A stretch of DNA of 34,158 nucleotides from Vicinamibacteria bacterium (GTDB lineage: Bacteria; Acidobacteriota; Vicinamibacteria; Fen-336): the NCBI GenBank assembly GCA_025923995.1, contig JAICEW010000026.1, forward strand, positions 1-34,158. The letters run 5' to 3'. Positions 28,941 through 34,158 of the stretch are shown piece after piece. Positions within the stretch are counted from its first letter, which is position 1; each line of letters opens with the position of its first letter. Below the pieces are notes generated by a model. The model did not search any database. It saw only the letters and a program-made list of their open reading frames with translations, and was not told the DNA's origin. A program made the position numbers and the translations under genes.

Positions 28941-30293
28941 ATGAGCGAACCGGTCGTCCTGATCGCGTGCATCGTGCTGTGCCTGCTGGGGAACGGCTTC
29001 TTCTCCGGGAGCGAGATCGCCGTCATCTCGGCCCGCCGCAGCATGGTCGAGGCGCGCATCGCGGCCGGCAGCCGCGCGGCCCGGCGGCTGAAGCACCTGC
29101 ACGAGAACCTCGACGACTTCCTGGCCACGGTCCAGATCGGGGTCACGCTCATGGGCACGCTGGCCGGCGTGCTCGGCGGCTACCTGGCCAAGCTGTTCAT
29201 CGAGCCCGCGATCGCCTCGTCGGCGGTGGGCCGCTGGATCAGCCCCACCCTCGGCGCGACCTTCCTCGCGGGCGGCGGCATCGTCTTCGTCGAGCTGATC
29301 CTGGGCGAGCTGGTCCCCAAGGCGCTCGCCCTGCGCTTCACGGAGACGGCCTCGCTGCTGGTCGCGCCGGTGTTCGACGTCATGGCGCGCTGGTCGCGCT
29401 GGCTGGTGCGGACCCTCACGGGGACCACGCGCGCGGTCCTGAGGCTGTTCGGGATCGCGGACACGGGACATCGCGCGTTCACGTCGACCGAGGAGATCCG
29501 TCACCTGGTGGCGGAGGGCCGCGAGCAGGGCGTCATCGACGACACCGAGATGGAGATCATCCACAGCGTGATCCAGTTCTCGGAGACGCCGGTCAAGAAG
29601 GTCATGGTGCCCCGGCCCAAGATCTTCGCGCTCGACATCGACACGCCCCCGGGCGAGGTGGAGCGGCTGATCGTCGAGGCGGGCTTCTCGCGCATCCCCG
29701 TCTACGAGGCGTCGGTCGACAACATGGTCGGGCTCGTCTTCATCAAGGACGTGCTCCGGCTGCTGGAGAAGCGCCAGCCGGTCGTGCTGCGCAAGATCCG
29801 CCATCCCGTGCACCTGGTGCCCGAGACCAAGCAGGTGGGGGAGCTGCTGAAGGAGCTGCAGAAGCGCCGGACGCACATGGCGCTGGTGATCGACGAGCAC
29901 GGCTCCGTCACCGGGCTGGTCACGCTCGAGGACCTGCTGGAGGAGATCGTGGGCGAGATCCACGACGAGTACGACTGGGAGGAGCGCCCGGTCGAGAGGC
30001 TGCGCGACGGGTCGCTGGTGGTGGACGGCACCCTCTCCGCGGCCGAGCTGCGCGACCGCTACGAGATCCCGATCCCGGAGTCCGACGAGTTCGAGACGGT
30101 CGCGGGCTTCATGCTGGACGCGCTGGGCTCGGTCCCGCGCGGCGGCGAGGTGGTGGCCCTGGGCGACCATCGCCTCACGGTCGTGGACGTCGAGAAGAAC
30201 CGCATCTCGAAGGTCAAGATCGACCGGCCGCCCGGCGCGCCGGACCCGGCGCCGCTCGCGAGCAAGGCGAAGGACCCGACCGCGGCGCGGTAG
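28941..30293 (+). CDS. CNNM/CorC-family membrane protein (hemolysin C-like)
   Basis: Inner-membrane protein of 450 aa. The CNNM (DUF21) domain spans about 1-190 with three or four hydrophobic helices and the hallmark GNGFFSGSEIAVISARRS near the start, and FVELILGELVPKALALR later. A CBS pair (about 205-330) begins with VMVPRPKIFALDID and includes FSRIPVYEASVDNMVGLVFI and GSVTGLVTLEDLLEEIVGEI. The CorC/HlyC C-terminal domain (about 345-430) contains LVVDGTLSAAELRDRY and ETVAGFMLDALG. Homologues (YfjD, MpfA, CorC) are linked to Mg2+ export or homeostasis; the hemolysin name is historical. The start ATG 28941 has no visible ribosome site. The gene converges on the DUF1232 gene with 6 bases between stops. 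Confidence 0.93.
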   Translation: MSEPVVLIACIVLCLLGNGFFSGSEIAVISARRSMVEARIAAGSRAARRLKHLHENLDDFLATVQIGVTLMGTLAGVLGGYLAKLFIEPAIASSAVGRWISPTLGATFLAGGGIVFVELILGELVPKALALRFTETASLLVAPVFDVMARWSRWLVRTLTGTTRAVLRLFGIADTGHRAFTSTEEIRHLVAEGREQGVIDDTEMEIIHSVIQFSETPVKKVMVPRPKIFALDIDTPPGEVERLIVEAGFSRIPVYEASVDNMVGLVFIKDVLRLLEKRQPVVLRKIRHPVHLVPETKQVGELLKELQKRRTHMALVIDEHGSVTGLVTLEDLLEEIVGEIHDEYDWEERPVERLRDGSLVVDGTLSAAELRDRYEIPIPESDEFETVAGFMLDALGSVPRGGEVVALGDHRLTVVDVEKNRISKVKIDRPPGAPDPAPLASKAKDPTAAR

Positions 30294-30299
30294 GAGCCC

Positions 30300-30554
30300 C
30301 TAGCGCGGCGCCGCCTGCGGCGGGATGGCGCGCTCGTCGGGCGGGCCGCTGCGGAACAGCCAGCGCATCGAGAGCCAAACGAGCGTCGCGTCGTCCAGGT
30401 AACCGGCGATCGGCACCAGGAAGTCGGGCACCAGGTCGGCCGGCCAGATCAGGTACGCGACCGCCGCCACCACCGCGAAGCGGGGCAGCTTCTTCACACG
30501 CGGGTCCCCGAGGAGCACGGCCGCCCGGCGCAGGCGTGCCAGGAGCCCGGTCAC
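30300..30554 (-). CDS. Small DUF1232 (YkvA-like) membrane protein
   Basis: An 84 aa protein starting at GTG 30554, which overlaps the secretin stop as GTGA. The DUF1232 core is clear: PRFAVVAAVAYLIWPADLVPDF, then GYLDDATLVWLSMRWL, giving two hydrophobic segments with the conserved Pro-Ala-Asp-Leu-Val-Pro-Asp turn. Members are widespread small membrane proteins of unknown function. It is the last gene of the lolA-secretin unit. Confidence 0.88.
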   Translation of the reverse strand: MTGLLARLRRAAVLLGDPRVKKLPRFAVVAAVAYLIWPADLVPDFLVPIAGYLDDATLVWLSMRWLFRSGPPDERAIPPQAAPR

Positions 30555-32317
30555 GGTCCCGCGGGGGACGGGGTCGGGCTCGGGGCCGGCGGGCGGATGG
30601 GCTCCGGCCGCAACGGCTCCGCGGGCTTGCTCGGCGCCGGCACGATGGGCGGGATGCCGGGCACCTCGAACAGCAGGGGCGAGGCCTCGCCGCCGAGGGA
30701 GAACGACCGCAGGTCCTCCTCGCTGATCGACGCGCGGCGCACCACGTGGGGTGTCAGCGTCATCACGATGTCGGTCTCCACGGCCTCCCGGCGGTTGCGC
30801 GAGAAGATCTTGCCCAGGATCGGCACGTCGCCCAGGCCCGGCAGGCCCACGGAGCTGGTGCGCTCCTCCTCCTGGATGAGCCCGGCCAGGATCGTGGTCT
30901 CCCCGTCGCGCAGGCGCAGCAGGCTGTTGACGTTCCGGCTGCGGAAGGTCGGGTTGTTCTGGAACAGCGGCCCCAGCGACGAGACCTCGAGCTTGAGCGA
31001 CAGGCTCACGTCGCTGTCGTGGTGGACACGCGGCGTGATGTCGATGTTCACCCCGACGCTCTTGTACTCGAAGGACGTCACCGGCTGCTGCGCCACCCCG
31101 CCCTGGGCGATGGGCGTGAAGACCGTCACCGGGACAGGCACCTGGTCGCCGAAGCGCGCCTGGGCGGTCTCGCCCTCGGTGGTGCGCAGCTGGGGGTTCG
31201 CCAGCACGCGCGTCGCGGAGTCGGTCTTGAGCAGCCGGTAGATCACGCCGGGAAGCTGGCTGATGACCAGGTTCTCCTGGCTGTACGGGTTGTCCTCCAG
31301 CGTGAACTTCTTGGTGGGGTCGGGGAAGATCGCGCCCAGCACGCCCTCGACGCCCTGCACCGCGGACGTGATCTCGATGCCGTACTCCTTGAGGCGCGTG
31401 CGGTTCACCTCCAGGATCTCGACCTGGACCAGCACCTCGGCGCGCTCCTTGTCGAGCACGTCGATGATGCGCTCGGCCGCGGCCACCTTGTCCGGCGCGT
31501 CGTTGATGGTGAGCGCGTTCGCTCCCGGCAGGGGCGCCACCCGGCGCGCGCCCAGCACGATGCGCAGCAGGTCGATCGTCTCCTTGAGGTCGGCGTTGGA
31601 GAGGAAGAACGTCTTCACGATCTGCTGCTCGTACTCGCGCCGCTTGGCGGCCGTGTCCGGGACCACCGTGATCACGCGCGCGTCGGTCACGCGGTGGAAG
31701 GTGCGCCCCGCGCTGGCCAGCGCGCTGAGCGCCTGCTCGAAGGGCACGTCGCTCAGGTCCACGGTGATCGACTGGTCCTGGAACGCGGGGTCGAAGACGA
31801 AGTTGACGCCCGCCACCTTGCCCAGCGCCAGGTACGCCTCCTGGAGGCTCGCGTTGCGGAAGGAGAGCCCGAGCGGCTCGCGCGCTTCCGGCCCCAGCGC
31901 GAGCCCGGGCAGCGCCCGCTCGCGGGCGCGCTCCTTGACCTGCTGCATCGTCAGCGGCGGGATGCCGGCCTGCCGGCGCTCCTCGATGAGGCGCATCTCC
32001 TCGAGGTAGGTGGGCGAGTCGGGCACCAGGTCGAGGGCCAGGCGGATCTCGTCCGAGGCCTCCTTGTGCTGGCCCCGCGTCGAGAACAGGCGCGCGCTGG
32101 CGGCGTGGGCCTCGGCCGCGCGGCGGCGCGCGCGCTCCAGGGCCTGGCGGTACTCCTCGTTGTCGGGGGAGAGCTTGAGCGCGTGCGCGTACTCGATCAC
32201 GGCGCGGTCGTACTCGCGGCGGTGCTCGGCCCTCTCGCCGCGCCGGAACGCGTTCGACGAGGCGCAGGCCGAGACCACCAGCGCGAGCGCCAGCACGAGG
32301 AGGCGCGTGCGCCTCAT
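30551..32317 (-). CDS. Second lipoprotein secretin (PilQ/GspD family), no cohesin domain
   Basis: Outer-membrane secretin of 588 aa. ATG 32317 overlaps the lolA stop (ATGA). The lipoprotein signal ends in LVVSAC with Cys18. Domains: TPR-like helices (about 22-110), a short STN domain (about 145-225, VNFVFDPAFQDQSITVDL), an N1-like ring (about 230-290), and the secretin core (about 290-545) with VPVPVTVF, RLRDGETTILAGL and VMTLTPHVVR. It ends in a short Pro/Ser-rich tail with no further domain. It is a clear paralogue of the secretin at 359-2923, sharing the same domain order up to the core. It stands apart from other pilus genes, next to lolA, so it may serve a different machine or depend on LolA for its own lipoprotein transport. 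Confidence 0.9.
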   Translation of the reverse strand: MRRTRLLVLALALVVSACASSNAFRRGERAEHRREYDRAVIEYAHALKLSPDNEEYRQALERARRRAAEAHAASARLFSTRGQHKEASDEIRLALDLVPDSPTYLEEMRLIEERRQAGIPPLTMQQVKERARERALPGLALGPEAREPLGLSFRNASLQEAYLALGKVAGVNFVFDPAFQDQSITVDLSDVPFEQALSALASAGRTFHRVTDARVITVVPDTAAKRREYEQQIVKTFFLSNADLKETIDLLRIVLGARRVAPLPGANALTINDAPDKVAAAERIIDVLDKERAEVLVQVEILEVNRTRLKEYGIEITSAVQGVEGVLGAIFPDPTKKFTLEDNPYSQENLVISQLPGVIYRLLKTDSATRVLANPQLRTTEGETAQARFGDQVPVPVTVFTPIAQGGVAQQPVTSFEYKSVGVNIDITPRVHHDSDVSLSLKLEVSSLGPLFQNNPTFRSRNVNSLLRLRDGETTILAGLIQEEERTSSVGLPGLGDVPILGKIFSRNRREAVETDIVMTLTPHVVRRASISEEDLRSFSLGGEASPLLFEVPGIPPIVPAPSKPAEPLRPEPIRPPAPSPTPSPAGP

Positions 32318-32940
32318 CCCGCGACCACCTCGACGCCGCGCGGGATCTCGAAGCGGAACTGGCCGTCCGGCACGCCGACGTTCTCCTTCACGTCCTCGAA
32401 CTGGTAGCGGCTGTGGCCGCCCTGCACGTCCCAGACCTCGATCGCGCGCACGCGCGCCTCGGCGTCCACGTCCAGGAAGATCCGCTCGACCTCCTGGTCC
32501 GCCTTGCGCGGCACCAGTCGCAGGCGCTCGCGTCCGGGCAGCGCCGGCTCCGGGAAGACCTCGAACTGCTCGAGGATGCCCTGCCCGGCCAGGAGGAAGG
32601 CGGGGATGCCCTGCTCGCCGGCCTGGTCCTTCACGATCACCTGGCGGTCCGCGGGCACGTAGAAGTAGAACTGCTTGCCGTCGGAGACGAACAGCTTCTT
32701 CTCCGGCTCCTTGTACTCCCAACGCATCCGGCCCGGCTTCTTGATCGCGAGCGTGCCGCGCTCGACCACCTCGCGTCCGAGGATGCCCGAGCGGTAGGAC
32801 TGGACGAAGCGGGCGGTGAGGTCGCGGACGCCCTTCGCGCGCGCGTCGACGCGCCGCGCGAGCGCCTCGGCTGCGGGGCTCGACGCAGGTGCCGTGCCGG
32901 CGAGAGCCGCCAGCAGGCTGCCCGTTAGCCCAAGAGCCAT
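32314..32940 (-). CDS. lolA: Outer-membrane lipoprotein carrier protein LolA
   Basis: Periplasmic chaperone of 208 aa that takes lipoproteins from the Lol ABC transporter to the outer membrane. ATG 32940 begins the signal peptide (ALGLTGSLLAALAGTAPAS); a GTG at 32970 is in frame but starts inside the promoter box. The LolA core is clear: DLTARFVQSYRS, ERGTLAIKKPGRMRWEY, then KKLFVSDGKQFYFYVP and the late GQFRFEIPRGVEVV strand. The adjacent gene encodes a lipoprotein secretin, a likely client. A -10-like box (TATCAT) lies 20 bases upstream on the same strand, shared with the divergent glycosyltransferase gene. Confidence 0.9.
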   Translation of the reverse strand: MALGLTGSLLAALAGTAPASSPAAEALARRVDARAKGVRDLTARFVQSYRSGILGREVVERGTLAIKKPGRMRWEYKEPEKKLFVSDGKQFYFYVPADRQVIVKDQAGEQGIPAFLLAGQGILEQFEVFPEPALPGRERLRLVPRKADQEVERIFLDVDAEARVRAIEVWDVQGGHSRYQFEDVKENVGVPDGQFRFEIPRGVEVVAG

Positions 32941-32959
32941 CGAGATTTCCACGGAGCTG

Positions 32960-32966
32960 TATGATA
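32960..32966. promoter_or_regulatory. Overlapping divergent -10 boxes (TATGATA)
   Basis: The seven bases TATGATA read as TATGAT on the plus strand, ending 12 bases before GTG 32978, and as TATCAT on the minus strand, ending 20 bases before lolA ATG 32940. One AT-rich box could therefore serve both genes. Neither side has a clear -35. Confidence 0.45.
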
Positions 32967-32977
32967 GCACGCCCTAC

Positions 32978-34158
32978 GTGGAGCAGCCCTCCCCGCCGGA
33001 GACTTCATGCCCGCGCCGCCACCGGTGGCGCGAGGCGCTGGCCCTCGCGAGCGTGCTCGCGCTGGCGGCCGTGCTGCGCTTCGGGGCGCTGGGCTGGGGG
33101 CTCCGGCACGAGCCGCACATCGACGAGCGGTACTTCGTCGAGAACGTGGGCTGGATGCTCGTCCACCGCGACCTCGACCATCGCTTCGACGAGTACCCGG
33201 GGCTCGTGTTCCACCTCCTGACGCCGGTGCTGGCCTGGTTCGACCCGCCGCGCTTCGGGGCCGATGCGTACCTGGCCGCGCGGGCCGTCGTCGCGGCGTT
33301 CGGCGTCGCCAGCGTGGGGCTCGTGTACGTGCTCGGCGTCCGCCTGGCCGGGCCCGCGACCGGGCTGGCGGCCGCGCTCTTCCTCGCCGTGAGCCCGGTC
33401 GAGGCGCAGACCGCGCACATGGTGCGCCCGGACGTGGTCCTGGAGGCGTTCGCGCTGGCCGCGCTGCTGGCGATCACGCGGGTGGGGCGCCACTTGGGCG
33501 CGGACCGGCTGGCGGGCGCCTGGATGGGCGCGGCCGCCGCGGTCAAGTTCACCGGCGGCCTGCTCGTCCCCGCGTACCTCGCGCGGCGGCTGACCGCTCG
33601 CGGGCCGCGCGTGCGGGGCGTGGCCTGGGCGGGCGCCGCGGCGCTGCTCGTGTTCGCGTTGTGCTCGCCGCACACGATCCTCGACCTGCGCGGCGGCCTG
33701 GCCGGGCTGGCGACGCAGGTCGGCTACCACTACGACGTGCGGCCCCGCGGCGAGCAGGGCTTCGGGACGATGGCGTTCACCTACGGTCTGCTGGTGGTGC
33801 GCGCGCTCGGCGCCCTGGCGGTGGCGCTGGCCCTCGCCGGCATCGTGCTGGCACGGCGCGAGTGGCGGCGCTGGCTGCCCCTGTGGGTCTTCCCGGCCAC
33901 GGTCGTGGCCGTGTTCGCGACCGCGGAGGTCCATCACGCCCGCTTCGTGGTCCCGGCGCTCGGGTGCGTCGCGCTCTGCGCGGCCGAGGCCACGCGGCGA
34001 CTCGGCGGTCGCTGGAGCTGGGTGATCGCGCTCGCCGCGGCGGCCCCACCCCTGGGCTCGTCCTTCGACTACGTGATCGGCATCCGCGAGCCCTCCACCC
34101 GCGACCTCGTCCTCGACCGCATCGAGGCCACCGTGCCGCCCGGCGCGACGGTCGTCAC
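32978..34158 (+). CDS. GT39-like membrane glycosyltransferase (3' end outside window)
   Basis: The frame is open from GTG 32978 to the end of the window without a stop, giving 393 complete codons. After a basic N-terminus the protein has about nine or ten hydrophobic helices. The first helix (ALALASVLALAAVLRFGAL) is followed by EPHIDERYFVENVGWML. The acidic Asp-Glu in this first outer loop is the catalytic feature of GT-C enzymes such as ArnT and PMT. VSPVEAQTAHMVRPDVVLEAF is the usual second loop, and AAAVKFTGGLLVPAYLA a later helix. Such enzymes transfer sugars from polyprenyl phosphate to lipids or proteins outside the membrane. No Shine-Dalgarno sequence precedes the GTG; a TATGAT box ends 12 bases upstream. 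Confidence 0.82.
   Translation, partial: MEQPSPPETSCPRRHRWREALALASVLALAAVLRFGALGWGLRHEPHIDERYFVENVGWMLVHRDLDHRFDEYPGLVFHLLTPVLAWFDPPRFGADAYLAARAVVAAFGVASVGLVYVLGVRLAGPATGLAAALFLAVSPVEAQTAHMVRPDVVLEAFALAALLAITRVGRHLGADRLAGAWMGAAAAVKFTGGLLVPAYLARRLTARGPRVRGVAWAGAAALLVFALCSPHTILDLRGGLAGLATQVGYHYDVRPRGEQGFGTMAFTYGLLVVRALGALAVALALAGIVLARREWRRWLPLWVFPATVVAVFATAEVHHARFVVPALGCVALCAAEATRRLGGRWSWVIALAAAAPPLGSSFDYVIGIREPSTRDLVLDRIEATVPPGATVV

Noticed and set aside
28289-32407. Long plus-strand open frame (about 1370 codons)
   Set aside because: It crosses the CNNM gene in another frame and the second secretin antisense, and its translation is low-complexity.

Overview
The window is GC-rich, densely packed bacterial chromosome. 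It most likely comes from an Acidobacteriota member. The best markers are an Oar-like TonB-dependent receptor with a carboxypeptidase-regulatory N-terminus, a secreted VWA protein of the type named after Acidobacteria (TIGR03436-like), and futalosine-pathway menaquinone synthesis. This assignment is inference from gene content. No rRNA, tRNA, insertion sequence, phage gene or CRISPR array was seen.

Layout. (1) 1-5131, plus strand: the end of a type IV pilus/type II secretion-like operon, with a PilP/GspC-like fragment, a lipoprotein secretin carrying a C-terminal cohesin domain, a Big_1 Ig-like surface protein, a lytic transglycosylase and a pseudopilin-like protein. (2) 5137-6375, minus: an M23 peptidase with a clear sigma70-type promoter and a CRP/FNR-like palindrome about 60 bp upstream of the predicted transcription start. 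(3) 6490-11929: a menaquinone block with a UbiD-type decarboxylase (mqnL-like, minus), then mqnE-mqnA-mqnC and an unknown small exported protein (plus). (4) 11933-18417: an acidobacterial surface block with a TPR protein and the TonB-dependent receptor (minus), then the VWA protein (plus). A run of four inverted repeats lies between the two minus-strand genes. (5) 18428-21274, plus: menaquinone genes resume with mqnX-like deaminase, mqnP-like prenyltransferase and menG/ubiE methyltransferase, followed by an RsbRD/GAF sensor. (6) 22318-27989, minus: a 2-oxoacid dehydrogenase operon read lpd-E1alpha-E1beta-E2-lipB, so the octanoyltransferase of lipoate synthesis is encoded with the lipoylated E2. 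(7) 28104-30293, plus: an unknown secreted protein and a CNNM/CorC-type membrane protein. (8) 30300-32940, minus: lolA, a second secretin without cohesin, and a small DUF1232 protein. (9) 32978 to the end: a GT39-like membrane glycosyltransferase running off the window.

How the genes fit together. The two menaquinone segments cover chorismate dehydration (MqnA), aminofutalosine synthesis (MqnE), deamination (MqnX), cyclisation (MqnC), prenylation (MqnP), decarboxylation (MqnL-like) and methylation (MenG). The MqnB nucleosidase, MqnD, a second UbiD-like partner and a UbiX-type flavin prenyltransferase are not in the window. The pilus/secretion genes, both secretins, LolA and the TonB receptor all indicate a diderm envelope. 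Many adjacent genes overlap by 3-14 bases, and TTG and GTG starts are common, which suggests translational coupling.

No wholly new system is evident. The most interesting items are the CRP-like site at the M23 promoter, the inverted-repeat cluster at 12902-13077, the secretin-cohesin/Big_1 locus, and several TANNNT boxes 10-12 bases before starts that lack a Shine-Dalgarno sequence.
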